A stretch of 64,000 nt of DNA from Cryptomeria japonica. Its lineage: Eukaryota; Streptophyta; Pinopsida; Cupressales; Cupressaceae. Positions 21,351 to 32,260 of the stretch are shown piece by piece; the stretch's first letter is position 1, and each line of letters begins with the position of its first letter. Below the pieces are notes generated by a model, which did not search any database, had not been told where the DNA came from, and saw nothing but the letters and a program-made list of their open reading frames with translations. A program made the translations under genes and the position numbers. The stretch lies in NCBI RefSeq assembly GCF_030272615.1, contig NC_081412.1, positions 137,580,747 to 137,644,746 on the forward strand. The letters run 5' to 3'.

Positions 21351-21730
21351 TTCTTTAACTCATAACTAGGTTCCTTCTCCCCAAATTTGAATTTCTTGAG
21401 ACAAAGAGGAGTTAAAATCATTGGCAAGACCTTTCTCCAACTCCTTAATAGAACAGTCCATAGGGGTTTCCTTTTAATATCAACTTTCTCCATTTCCTAA
21501 ATAGAAGGAAAGGAAGACTCTATAGAAACAGGGATTTGATCTTTCATTTTCTAGGAAAATTGTTGTTTCTGATTGTTTAAGAAAGTAATGGAAGTACGAC
21601 CCTACTTACTACAACAATAAAAAATAATTTGAGTCCTCAAACTCAATCTAATGCACCCACTTACCAAATTTAGAGGTAACGATAATATGAGTAGGGAGCA
21701 CCTAGTTTTTCTCCACGTAAACACAAAATA
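21351..21730 (-). pseudogene. LINE ORF1, part after DUF4283
   Basis: Degraded coding sequence. Phrases such as KFGKW-V-like and LEDSNYF-like can be read only in changing frames. It directly follows, across element C, the DUF4283-like piece at 28644-28924. Confidence 0.35.
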
Positions 21731-22728
21731 TGTTGAACATTGTTGGATGTTGAGAGGGGGGGTGAATCAACATGAACTAAAATATTATCAATTAAAGATG
21801 CCAAAACACATTATTTATTCACTCCAATTATGTAGCAAAGCAAATAAAAAAAACAGTAAATGCATCCACACAAGAACACCAAATTTTTACATGGAAAATC
21901 CAAAATGGGAAAAACCACAATGAGAATCAAATTCACAATATATATATATATACATTGTTTATAATAAATATGGCCACCAGCCGAAGAGCTTACTACTTCG
22001 GACTTGTTGACTAAGATGCACTACCTTAGGTAAGATACAAAAAAGGGACTTGCTCAATTGAAGATCACTTCTTCAAGGCAAGGAACAAAATAATTATCCA
22101 AGTACAATATGAGATATAATTTGAACTGTGATGAAAAGAGCATCTATCAAATGCTAATAACAGTTCACAGTTTAAGCACTCATTTGGCTCTTTTGATAAA
22201 ACTTTGGATCTTCGGTCTGCTTTTGATTCACACCACCTTTGCACTATCTATCTTTCTTATCCCCACATCATTTTGCATGCTATTACAAAACAATTTTGAC
22301 ATCTTTATACCATCCAGATCAAATACATACATTATGAAGTCAACTAGAAATAGATATAATATGTGTATTATCACCAGACCAAAAAAATCTAATTCCACAA
22401 ATGCGAAACGCACAAAATTGTGTATATTATTGGCTTTGACAACTACAAGAGGTCTATTCATTGTGCACGCTACCGAATATTTGCAAACCCCTTTAAGGGG
22501 TAGATCATCATACACTATTCCTTAATCTTGACCAAAATATGATAAGCACATACTCTGGAAACATATCAAGATAATATCACTTGACCTTCAAGACCACTTT
22601 AGGTAGGACATGATCATCTGAATAATATCTCCCATATATACTAAAATTGTACATAATTGAGCCAATATCAAACTACTTTCGAACTTGATAAGTTGACATC
22701 AATGACAAGCAGTGCGTATATTGCAACA
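21731..22728 (-). repeat. Element C 3' LTR (998 bp)
   Basis: On the minus strand it starts TGTTGCAATATACGCACTGC after a purine tract AAAGGGGGAGAT (22729-22740) and ends GTTCAACA. It pairs with 27660-28643 over the full length. Confidence 0.8.
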
Positions 22729-23942
22729 ATCTCCCCCTTTGTCATTGATGGCAACACTATGCCAATAACCCTCCAAAACCTTCAAAAATCATTTCCCAAA
22801 AACATTCTCAAAAACTCTCCCAAAATATCTCCCACTTTGACAGCAATGACAAAAGGTGCACAATCCATCGAACTAACTCCCCTTAAGGGTAACAACTTAT
22901 CAACATAAATAAAATATGTATACAACAAGAAAAGAAAGAACCAAACCATGAATGTCTACAATTTTTACAAGGTAGGAGAAATAATAGCCTACTCGCATAT
23001 TTAAGAGATCGTCAGGCAGCAATCCAGTCATCTTCAATAGATATCAAAACCTTAATTTGACTTTCAATTTCAAGAATGAACTACTCTGCAATATTGTTGT
23101 TTGCCAAAACATAAATGGATGCATGCAACTTTTATGTCTTCCGAAATTTTAACCATATTGGTGAGATGTATGTCCATAATGTCTCGCAATCTATAGAAAT
23201 ATTTCTTCACAAGTTCCTTTTGACTGACCAAATCATTCAACTGATTGTAAATCTCTTTGATCTCCATTCTCCCATTAGATTCTTCATCATTCTTCAGATC
23301 AATAGATTTGGATGACTTCTAGTTTTTTGTTTCAAAATCTTCAATTTCTTTTTTGGATCAGGCTAGTGGATTCATGTATGAAAAAATATGTAAACTTGTA
23401 TCATGTTGTCCACAGTCTCCTTTAATCTTGCAATGTAATCCTTTAGGCGATTATGTTCTTCTGTACACTTATTCCTTTGCCATACCAAATGACTATCTGT
23501 TAGATTCTTTTCTAAAGCTTTTTAAATTTCCACCTCAAAGCTTGAAGTTTATCCTTTCAACCGTTCAAAAGACAATCTCAATTAGTCTTCATCAGAGAAA
23601 GAATCATTAATTTCTATATCTAAAATTTTCTCATAGAGAAACTTCAGCATTTCTTCTACCAAGCTTATGGACACATAGTTTTTTTTCATTGCTTCAAAAT
23701 GCAAATCACTACTAAGCTCAAGCATTTGTTGGGGACATAATTTCCCCAAATTCAATCTCCCTTGAGAAACAGGTCCCGGCAGTACCTCAAACAAAATCTC
23801 ATGTTCAATGATCAATTTCAATTTTGTTGTTTTAGACATTGCGGGAGGTTCCTTTGCACATGCATTTTCTGTCTCCTTTCTCATCTGCATATCTTTTAAA
23901 TATTTCTCATTCTTTTCATCACCTACAATGGACCTATCCAGT
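22729..23942 (-). other. Element C internal 3' part with degraded frames
   Basis: Polypurine tract next to the LTR, then AT-rich degraded coding sequence. Short helical frames are visible (23070-23267, with MEIKEIYNQLNDLVSQKELV; 23582-23983, with KEPPAMSKTTKLK). None match a pol domain. Confidence 0.4.
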
Positions 23943-24914
23943 TCATTTTGTATCAATTTCAGTGTCATCTTCACTATTTGCATCTTTATAAGTATCTGTC
24001 AGAGATTCGAATACTTCATTCATAACTTGATCATGTGTATCATTAGGGACATTCTTCGGAATACTGGCATTGTGTTGTTTTGCTTTACCCATTAATTCCT
24101 CAGCTATAGTAAACACCTGTTCAAGTTGAACTTCACTATCTGGAACAACAATGGGTTGATCTTTGTTGGTGGCCAATTTTTTTTCTTCCTGCACTATAGG
24201 AACATTTCCACTAGTCTTGCCAATGCACAAATTTGTATTTACATTTTTTGGAGGAGCATATAAAGACTTCACAGCCTCCAAAGTGACTTTAGCCACAATA
24301 TCATCAGTTTGTCTAATAACTCGTTTGATATCAATTGGATCTTTGCCTATTATCAAATTCACTCTCTCCTTTTTGCGAAATATTGTATTGAGAGCAAGTT
24401 GAATATTGCTTCTGGCATCTTCAAACAAGGGGCTACATAATTTATCAATGGAAGCAATCCAAAAATTATTTTTCTTTTGCATTGTCTTGCTCCTTTTCTT
24501 TGTCAATACATCATATAAACTAGTAGGGACAAAGTCTTGAATATCACACAAATTCTTATTACAATTAATCAAATATCTTACAACTGCATTCTCAATCACT
24601 TCTTTATCTACAAGATAAGCCTCATCATAAACATCTACATCATTTTCTATATATCCATTTTCATACATAATATCTATAAGACTATCCATACTAAGAGATG
24701 GTTCTACCTTTTGTTCTTTCTTCTTTCTACCTTTCCTCTGACTCGTCTTCTTCTGAGCACTCTTCTTTGGTTCAACAGCAATAGATTGACTTTTGGTCTT
24801 ATTTATAGGAGGGGCAACATTCTTTTCTTCAATGTCCTCCATTTTGGTCATTTTGGTTCTAGGACTGATGACAAATTTCTCCTTCTTAGCTTCTTCATAG
24901 TTGCTACTCTCCAC
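23943..24914 (-). CDS. Element C cargo frame, basic and helical part
   Basis: About 323 residues. A Lys-rich stretch (KKTSQRKGRKKKEQK) is followed by DKEVIENAVVRYLINCNKNL and CDIQDFVPTSLYDVLTKK. Element D has the counterpart LEIIEKTIIMYMKKCNLTLS and DILDQLPKDLDNALMEK at 42963-43169, in the same place relative to the other parts. The family is unknown to me. There is no RT, integrase or RNase H motif. The basic stretch could bind nucleic acid or act as a nuclear signal (inference). Confidence 0.5.
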   Translation of the reverse strand: MESSNYEEAKKEKFVISPRTKMTKMEDIEEKNVAPPINKTKSQSIAVEPKKSAQKKTSQRKGRKKKEQKVEPSLSMDSLIDIMYENGYIENDVDVYDEAYLVDKEVIENAVVRYLINCNKNLCDIQDFVPTSLYDVLTKKRSKTMQKKNNFWIASIDKLCSPLFEDARSNIQLALNTIFRKKERVNLIIGKDPIDIKRVIRQTDDIVAKVTLEAVKSLYAPPKNVNTNLCIGKTSGNVPIVQEEKKLATNKDQPIVVPDSEVQLEQVFTIAEELMGKAKQHNASIPKNVPNDTHDQVMNEVFESLTDTYKDANSEDDTEIDTK

Positions 24915-25212
24915 TTCCTCACTTTCCTAAATATTGATCTTTCTTTGAGCTTTAGTTTTCTTCCTTGGATTCTTCCTTTTACTAGATGTAGACCGAGTAT
25001 GTGTTGCAGAGGAACTCTATATCACATGGGTTGATGCCAAAATAGATCTAGTCAATCTCTATCCATAGGCTTCTACAACTTTGGGAAAACCAATATCAGT
25101 AAACATTTCTTTAACATTTTCTTTAATCCTTTCTTAGAGCTTTCCTCTCTCAAACTAGCTTCTAGCTCTTCAATAGTCCCAAACTAGGGTTCATTGGGAT
25201 CCCTTTCCAATT

Positions 25213-25671
25213 TCATAATCTCAAAAAAAACTCTTCTTCCAACTCTTGTGAAACTTCATAAGGCAGCTCCAGAATCCAATCTATCCTTGGTTCATTAGCC
25301 ATAATGTAACAATTGTCTTTGTTGACTAGAAATATAAATGACTCTTTGTATTTTAAAATGACATCCGGAGGGAATCTATATCTTTCCTGTAGCTTTGCCT
25401 TGAAATCCACAAACCATCCATCATTTTTCTTTCTTTGGGACTAAATATCAAAACCCTTAATATACAAACCTATTTGTGCTCTGATAGGTGTGGATTTTTC
25501 CCGAACATAATTATCCCTTCCAAGAAGCTCATTCAGATACATGAATGCAAGGCAAATAATTAAAGAGCCAAATTTGAACAAGTACTTACTCTTTCTCATC
25601 TTCTTCAGAATTTTCATTAATTGTTCATACAGGATTTTGCATAGATCAAGTTGTTCTCTGCACACAAGCAT
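25213..25671 (-). other. Element C cargo, middle fragments
   Basis: Two short frames (25213-25410 with QERYRFPPDVILKYKESFIF; 25441-25671 with LYEQLMKILKKMRKSKYLF). The first matches element D near 42160 (QERYRIPSQIVERYKEVITF), which confirms that the two elements share this unknown coding region. Confidence 0.55.
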
Positions 25672-25968
25672 CTAGTAGGTAGTGTGAATGGTGATCGCAG
25701 TCATGGTGTCTTCACGATTCTGAAAGTAAATCTTATATGCGAGCACCTTGGTAGCATATTTGACTCCAGGGTCAACAATCATTGCTCTCCCATTCCATTT
25801 AGCTCCTATCACCTCATAACCATATTATTTTTCACAAATATTTTTGCAAGAATGGCACCCTTTTCATAAAGGCCAGTTAATGCCCTAATGTCATTCTTTG
25901 TAATTTGGTAGGGTTTGTCTAGATACATAGTGTCTCCATGAATTTTTCTCAAAATTACCATTGTCCAA

Positions 25969-26232
25969 TCAGTGACCATAAGGAAAATTCGGGAAAACCC
26001 TCCAAATACCTAACCCTAGCTTAGAGATATTGTTGTACTCACTCTTGAGAGTAGTTCCATTTCTTTCTGACATCTTCTCCCAGAGGTTGTTGAAGCTTGC
26101 ATGGCTCACTTCCCCAATGTTTACATGAATATAGGCTCTAACATCCTCTATGTATAAGCAGTGAATTGTTACATTGGAGAATGAACCTTCCTTATCCAAT
26201 CTAGCTGCAACAAATGGATATGGCTTCAACAT
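25969..26232 (-). CDS. Element C cargo frame, N-terminal part
   Basis: About 87 residues: KPYPFVAARLDKEGSFSNVT, IHCLYIEDVRAYIHVNIGEV and so on. The counterpart in element D at 41274-41528 reads KHPYIFAMIDKDGMFSRIPI then DVIHTKDVCIYIHSPLNEY. The match in order and spacing is clear by eye. No known domain recognised. Confidence 0.55.
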   Translation of the reverse strand: MLKPYPFVAARLDKEGSFSNVTIHCLYIEDVRAYIHVNIGEVSHASFNNLWEKMSERNGTTLKSEYNNISKLGLGIWRVFPNFPYGH

Positions 26233-26639
26233 TGCTCACGGCTTGAGGTCATTATCGACGACAACCAAAATCGACATATTGTCTACAACTAGGGTTTTCT
26301 TATTCTATCACAGGATCCACACAATCACTTTTTCACATGGGAGCTCTCAAATTATCAAATTGCAAATGATCAAAATAAGCCCAAAAAACTAATATATTCA
26401 CTTTTTGATGTACTAACAGTCTTAAATGCACCAAACCCTAAAAAGTTGATAAATACTTTATTCCAACTACGGACTTAGCAAAGTATCCATAATTCACCAA
26501 AAATTCCTTTTCAAGCAGTAAAATGTTGAAAACACTCCTCAGCATCAAACTACACAAGGGTTCATATGATATTTCTTGAAATCTCCCCCTTAGACCTTGC
26601 TTTCTAATTAGTTTTTGGAAGAGGGCCCATCACCTTCAG

Positions 26640-27600
26640 TAGGTGCAGATCCACCTTCACTCATTTCTTCAGTCTTGTCATCATATCTCTTCACCCAAAT
26701 CATCTATATTTTCTCTCTTTCCTGATTTATATCAAATTCTTTGTTATACCATTAGACTTTTGTGCTTTGCTTCTACAATATTTAGCAATGTGAGTCATCT
26801 TATTATAATTATAGCATATCAAACCTCTCTGAGACTTTGCATTATTCATGTTATTATTTATAACCTTCTGATTGACCTGAATTCAATAGCTTTGTGTCCA
26901 TGTGAAACGCACCTATAGCACACTTCATTAAAGAACTAAGCATGATTCATATTTTTGTATCCTACTTCTACATTAAATAGCCCTATGCCCAACCTTATTT
27001 CAAGAGTAGCATCTTGTGCTAATTGATTTATTTCTAATTCAACTTATGCACTAACTAGCTCTATGTCCAAATCTATTGCATGAAAAACAATTTCCATCAA
27101 AAGAATACCTAGATCCAGCCTGAGAGAAACTTTTGTCATTCTTCCAGATGTTTTTTCCGGTTCGAAATGAAATTAGTATCTCCAACCTTCTCTTTTCCTT
27201 TGTATTTTTTCCCTTTCTCATAACCAGGTTCATCCTTGTCATTATTTTTCTTCTAAGCATTGAGCATAGCATCAAGCAATTTTCTTTCTCCTTTTAGCTT
27301 TAACCCTTTGTCAATTTTTTCTTTTGCCTTCTTCAATTCCTTCCTTATTTTATGCACTTTCTTTTCAAGTGTGGAACATTCCTCTATTTTGTTGTTCAAT
27401 TTGTATCAAGATCAAAAATTGTTTTCCTTCCTTTATCAAGTAGCTTTCCTCAATAGGCAATTTTGTCTTCAGCCTTTTTGCACATGAATATGTTTTCATC
27501 CAGATTTGTCAAAGAAGATCTCAATTCCCCTTCCATATCGACAACACCTTCAATTTCCCAATTATGATTATTTTTAGTATCCATATCAACAAGTGTTCAA
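26640..27600 (-). CDS. Element C Gag C-terminus with tandem zinc knuckles (fragments)
   Basis: Several CCHC-like units follow each other on the minus strand: CFSCNRFGHRAS (about 27055-27092), a further unit near 26990-27030, CYRCVSHGHKAIEF (about 26880-26920) and a degenerate CYNYNKMTHIAKYC (about 26760-26810). Upstream is a Lys/Glu-rich helical region. A normal Copia Gag has one knuckle, so a row of about four is unusual. These are separated pieces of an old Gag region. Confidence 0.55.
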
Positions 27601-27638
27601 TTCTCGAATCTACTTTAGTGTTAAGTTATTTCTTCAAG

Positions 27639-27659
27639 AACCAAGGCTCTGATACCAAT
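27639..27659 (-). other. Element C primer-binding site
   Basis: On the minus strand ATTGGTATCAGAGCCTTGG follows the LTR end. TGGTATCAGAGC is the standard initiator Met-tRNA primer site of plant Copia and many other LTR elements. Confidence 0.8.
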
Positions 27660-28643
27660 TGTTGAACATTATCGGATGTTGGGAGTGGGGGTGAATCAAC
27701 ATGAACTAATATTATCAATTAAATATACCAAAACACATTATTCATTCACTCCAATTTGCAACAAAGCAGATAATAAAAACAATAAATGCATCCACACAAG
27801 AACACTATATTTTTACATGGAAAACTAAAACTGGGAAAAACCATGGTGAGAATCAAACTCACAATATGTATATTCATTGTTTACAATAAATATGGACACC
27901 GACCAAAGAGCTTACTACTTCAAACTTGCAGACTAAGGTGCACTACCTTAGGCAAGACAAAAAGGGACTTGCTTGACTAAAGATCACTTATTCAGGGCAA
28001 GGAACAAAATAACTGTCCAGATACAATATGAGATCTAATTTAAACAGTAATGAAAAGAGCATCTATCAAATGTTGATAATAGTTCACAATTTAAGCACTC
28101 ATCTGACTCTTCTGATAAATCTTTGGATCTATGATCTGCTTCCGATTTGCACCACCTTCACACTGTATTTCTTATCACCACATCATTGTGCATGCTATTA
28201 AAAAATAATTCTAACCTCTTCATACCATTTGGATCAAATACATAGATTGTGAAGTTGGCTAGAAAGACATATAACATGTGAATAGCCATCAGACTAAAAA
28301 TAATTTATTCTACAAATGTAGAACACACAAAATTGTGTATATTATCAGCTTCAACAACTGCAAGATATCTATTCCTTCCACATGCTACCGAATATCTACA
28401 AACACCTTTAAGGGTAGTCATCGTACACTACTCCTTAATCCAAACCAAAATATGATCATCACATACTCCGGAAACAGATCAAGATAATATCACTCAACCT
28501 TTTGGACCACTTTAGGTAAGACATGACCATCTAGATAATATCAATCCCATATATACAAAAATTGTACATAACCAAACCAATATTGGACTACTTCCAGAAC
28601 TAAGGAGTTAACATCAATGACAAGCAATGGGTATATTGCATCA
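27660..28643 (-). repeat. Element C 5' LTR (984 bp)
   Basis: Pairs with 21731-22728. On the minus strand it runs from TGATGCAATATACCC to GTTCAACA and adjoins the primer-binding site. Confidence 0.8.
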
Positions 28644-28924
28644 AAATCTAGCAAAAAAAAATTGCTTATTGAGTTTTGAGACCTTATCCATAGCACAATA
28701 TTGCCCAAAAGAGATGGCCATAACCATAAAAAAATTATTTCATTCCAAAACTCTAAAGAAAGCCCTAGCAAATGAAATCGGACAGGAAACTTGAGAATTT
28801 CCTTCATAAGGTTAAAACCAGTATACCAACTTTGAATACAAAGGCCATTCATGCCCAAAAACCAAGGGTCGTCATGCAGAATCCTAAAAAAATCCTATGG
28901 GCAAGAAAAGGAAAAAGAAAGAAA
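28644..28924 (-). pseudogene. LINE ORF1, DUF4283-like core
   Basis: Minus-strand translation gives HRIF...GPWF-like sequence, then MNGLCIQSWYTGFNLMKEIL, then FPVRFHLLGLSLEFWNE. This is the plant DUF4283 pattern (R-D-R-I-F...G-P-W-F-F-G...L-x-x-W-x-x-x-F, then V-W-V-R-L-x-x-L-P-L-E-F-W), a domain found at the start of ORF1 of plant LINEs. It is broken by frame changes and by the two inserted elements on its sides. Confidence 0.6.
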
Positions 28925-29301
28925 TGTTGGAGTTGAGAAAATACAACACCACTGGAGCCTGAAGATCTTCTGCAAGCTGAATAATCCGTTACAAGGAGAA
29001 GTAAGGAAGCAAATAATCTGAAAGACAAAAACACAGAAAAATATACTCAAAAGATGAGAGCTCAATATTCACCAAAATGTGTAATGTCATAATCCTTCTT
29101 CTTACAATGAAAAGAATGAACTCAACCTTTAATAGGTCAAGAAACTCTAAAAAGGAAAACCTAGGTTTGCACATAATAATTAATAAAAGAATTAATTATT
29201 ATGCACCTAAAGTTAGCTTAAGTGTAAAAGAGATAAAGGGAACTTAAATAATTAAACAAATATTGTTTAATTAATCAAGTAAATACCCGAATACTCTAAC
29301 A
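28925..29301 (-). repeat. Element G 3' LTR (377 bp)
   Basis: Full-length copy, TG to CA, with the purine tract adjacent at 29302. The right 185 bases match 30845-31029. Confidence 0.75.
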
Positions 29302-30844
29302 CCCCCCCTTAAGCTAGACTTAGGGAGAAGCTAAAACCTAGAACAGCTACTGAAAGCAGGAAAGATGGGTCCCGGCAACAAGGCCTGATCAGGTACCCAA
29401 ATACAATGAAATCTCTATGAACTGGAGAAATAGAGAAAAACACGTGGGAAAAAACTCTACTCCAAAAAGAGATGGAAAAGAATCACCACTGAAGCATGAA
29501 GAACCTGCAAACACTGTCGAAGAATAATTGTTGATCTGAAGAACCTCCACTGAAATAGAACATGACCAGGTAGTGAAGACTGTAATCTGTATGAGTGCCC
29601 TCAAATGACACTACTCGAATCATAAGGAAAACAAGGCAAACAACTAAAATCGAAGATACAGATGGCATGAAAACACCAAAGCCTGAAGAGTTGATCAATC
29701 AAACCACGGAAGCATTAGAACCAACTGGACAAACCTCCCCATAATGTTGAAAAAGGAGAGGGACAGGAACACTGAAAAGAATGGACAAGAAGAACTGCAC
29801 GATGGAGAACCAGGAACATCAAAGGTGCTGAGACAGTACACAGTGTCATGGAAGGAACACTCACTTGACACACAGCATGAGGCAAATGTCATGGAAGGAA
29901 CACTCACTGGACAAAGGCAGATGGCAAAAAAGGCAAACATCAACCCCCTCATGACACTTTATAAGTTGTGCATGTACAATAAGACACAAGATGTGCAAGA
30001 TCCCAAGTAAACAATGCATGATGGCACTTTATCTCAGTGTGTTTGCATAAATACAATGCTACAATGATAAGAAAACTAGAAATAGAAAGGAGAACCAAAA
30101 TAGAGACATCATACTCAGAGAAGAGATCCCAGGACCTAAAACAACGAAGATATCCACCAGAGTGCTGAAAAGGAAAAAACTGAATAAAATATGCATGGAG
30201 CAAAACCTGGAAATAAAACTCATATGGCTGGAAAGTACACCGCACATGTTTTCCAAAAATCTAAACTTTTTGAAAAACGGAGTTCGGATGCTCATTCTAC
30301 AACTCTCGGAGTGCAAAAAAGAGACCCCACTTTCACTGGAAAAAATAGTCAAACAGAAAAATTGGAAAAAAATACCAACATCATGAGGTCTAGCTCGGAA
30401 CCATCTTTTCGGTGCCTATTTGTTTTCAAAAAAATGACTCTGTATGCCCAAGATATGGCCAAAAAACCAAACCCCCCTTCAAAACAAGAGGAAGGGGTAG
30501 TCTGGTGGCTAGGGCGGGCAGAGGTGACCAATGGGCGGCGCTCTGGTGGCAGTCGGGTGGAGCTCCGGTGGTCGGGTGGTGGGTTCCAGTGACCGGGCGG
30601 CGGAGCCAGGACGGCCGGCAAGCCGGGTGGCAGTTTCCCCATGCCGCTGTCCTCAAGCCCCCCTGCCGACTTTTACCTTCCGGCCCCCGTCGACTCTTGC
30701 TCCCGCCGGCCTCCCTGCGGCCCCCGCCGGCTTTGGCCCCTGCCGGCCCCAGCATCCACCACCACCGTAGCTCCCCAGCTCCCGCCGCCCACAGCAACTC
30801 ACTGGCCCCCGGCTGTCATTGCGCCTCGTCATCGTGGCCTCCAA
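29302..30844 (-). other. Element G interior with GC-rich block
   Basis: 29302-30440 is ordinary sequence without a convincing gene. 30480-30844 is strongly GC-rich (CGGCCCCCGTCG- and GCCGGC-type runs) and can be read as Pro/Gly/Arg-rich in several frames. That is expected from composition and is not evidence for a protein. Confidence 0.5.
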
Positions 30845-31029
30845 TGAACTCAACCTTTAATAGGTCAAGAAACCCTAAAAAGGAAAACCTAGGTTTGCAC
30901 ATAATAATTAATAAAATAATTAATTATTATGTGCCTAAAGTTAGCTTAAGTGTAAAAGAGATAAAGGGAACTTAAATAATTAAACAAATATTGTTTAATT
31001 AATCAAGTAAATACCTGAATACTCTAACA
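30845..31029 (-). repeat. Element G second LTR copy (partial, 185 bp)
   Basis: Matches 29117-29301 with five differences. Followed by the target duplication AGAAA. Confidence 0.8.
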
Positions 31030-31834
31030 AGAAACCATTCAACATTGCAGTTGCCTCAACCTATCCACTAAGATTCCATATCCAAAGGATCCATTTATGA
31101 ATAGTATGAATATTGGGGTGATTACCACAAAATCTCTCTACAAGAGAACTCCTCAACCAAGTCACCAAGTCATCTAGAAGAAAATCAAGAATAATGAACT
31201 CAATTGTTCCTTCATTCATAACCTTAGAAGGATCAATGAATGTAGAACAAGTCTATCCTAAAGAAATTATAGGGGGTAGAGCAACCATACCAGTCGCCTC
31301 ACTTATCAAAACATAGGGTTCCTTCAAACCCTTCGGGGAAGGGATGGCAACTACAATACAAGGGGAAGCAACCACCATCACTCCTTCAAGAGTAGAAACT
31401 TTCTCTAAAGAAAAGGAAGGAGCAACATCCTCACGACTAGCAATATTCAGCTTATCTTTGCCAAGAGAAGAGAACAACCCTAGAAGAAACCACCTCACTA
31501 TTCTTCAAAGTATTCTTTGAAAAAATTGGGGTATAATGAAACAACAACCAGCCTCATATTCAATAGTCTTAGACAAAGACCCATGATTCATTTTGGAGGA
31601 TGTATCTCCCAAGGAAGATGAGAGAAACCAACCCCAAAAACTTACCACCATATGAGGCTTCCAAATCTAAACTCAAAGCCCTCTTATTGTTTAAACGAGA
31701 TTCCAATAAGATGTCCAAAAGGAGCTCATCCTCCTCATCAAGTTCATCTCCAAATACATCAAACAAAGGGGAAGGGAGATCTTCATCTTCCACTAAATCA
31801 ACAACCTCTTTGCTTCAGGAAAACTCTCACATGG
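31030..31834 (-). pseudogene. LINE ORF1, N-terminal part
   Basis: On the minus strand, from about 31130 to 31030, FCGNHPNIHTIHKWI and AMLNGF match the start of DUF4283 (G-K-x-P-x-x-x-x-I-R-x-W, then A-x-x-x-G-F-F). Upstream (31793-31250) are acidic and Ser/Leu-rich frames (DELDEEDELLLDILLESRLN; KVSTLEGVMVVASPCIVVA), typical of the variable N-terminus of such proteins. The reading continues at 28924 on the far side of element G. Confidence 0.5.
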
Positions 31835-31848
31835 CCATGTTATGTACA

Positions 31849-32260
31849 TGTTAAAATGTGTGCATAACACAAGATATACATGTTTAATTACTTGTCAAAA
31901 CTATAATCAAATAAGGTATTAATTAAGGATATCACACACACAAATAAAGCTATGTAAGGAAATAAGTTTATTGTAAAGCCATAAGTGTGGAGTCCATGGG
32001 TAATAAATAAGACAATAAAGAAAAGATTATATGCAAAGCAATACATAACATAAATTTAATAACTACGTAATATAATCAAATCTGGAATATAAAATGATGT
32101 AGGACAAGAATATATTTTCTTGTGAGTAACTTATGCATTAACATCCTCCTTAGATTGAGCACACTTGGTTGTAGGTGAAGCAAAAAGAATAAGATAAATT
32201 GTAATAAACCATATCATGGATAAAAGAGTATTGAATCTCATATTCTTTAATCTCCAATAC
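31849..32260 (-). mobile_element. Copia-like 3' LTR with RNase H remnant
   Basis: A TG...CA segment of 295 bp (31849-32143) that on the minus strand starts TGTTAATGCATAAG and is preceded by the purine tract CTAAGGAGGA. Next to it, 32150-32260 reads EIQYSFIHDMV on the minus strand, like the end of Copia RNase H (K-H-I-E-I-R-Y-H-F-I-R-D). The rest of the element is not seen. Confidence 0.45.

Larger units (their letters stand above)
21731..28643 (-). mobile_element. LTR retrotransposon C (Met-tRNA primer site, no Pol)
   Basis: Two LTRs (21731-22728 and 27660-28643), a primer-binding site complementary to initiator Met-tRNA, and a polypurine tract bound this minus-strand element. Flanks AAATA and AAATC are probably a target duplication with one change. 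Inside are a Gag with tandem zinc knuckles and then a long unrecognised coding region. Protease, integrase and RT are not seen. The LTRs differ at roughly one in eight positions by eye, so the insertion is old. It is broken in many places. It is related to element D in order of parts and in sequence of the cargo frame. Confidence 0.75.
28925..31029 (-). mobile_element. Small young LTR element G (2.1 kb)
   Basis: Exact 5-bp target duplication AGAAA at 28920-28924 and 31030-31034. On the minus strand the LTR starts TGTTAGAGTATTCGGG, preceded by the purine tract TAAGGGGGGG (rc of 29302-29311). The second LTR copy (30845-31029) covers only part of the first. The shared 185 bases differ at 5 positions (about 2.7%), so the insertion is young compared with C and D. 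No Gag or Pol is seen. The interior is 1.54 kb with a GC-rich block. It is a non-autonomous, TRIM/LARD-like element, with at least one loss. Confidence 0.75.
21138..31834 (-). mobile_element. Short LINE insertion with DUF4283-type ORF1, split by two LTR elements
   Basis: The 3' end is at 21138 (minus strand CTAATAAAAAA...). A candidate 7-bp target duplication CCATGTT lies at 21131-21137 and 31835-31841. Without inserted elements C and G, the LINE is only about 1.67 kb. The pieces are 31030-31834 (5' part), 28644-28924 (middle) and 21138-21730 (3' part). It encodes a DUF4283-like region but no endonuclease or RT that I can find, so it is an internally shortened or non-autonomous LINE. Confidence 0.55.

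Noticed and set aside
30412-30975. Long overlapping frames in the GC-rich block of element G
   Set aside because: Open in several frames on both strands because of composition (few A/T, hence few stops). No domain pattern.
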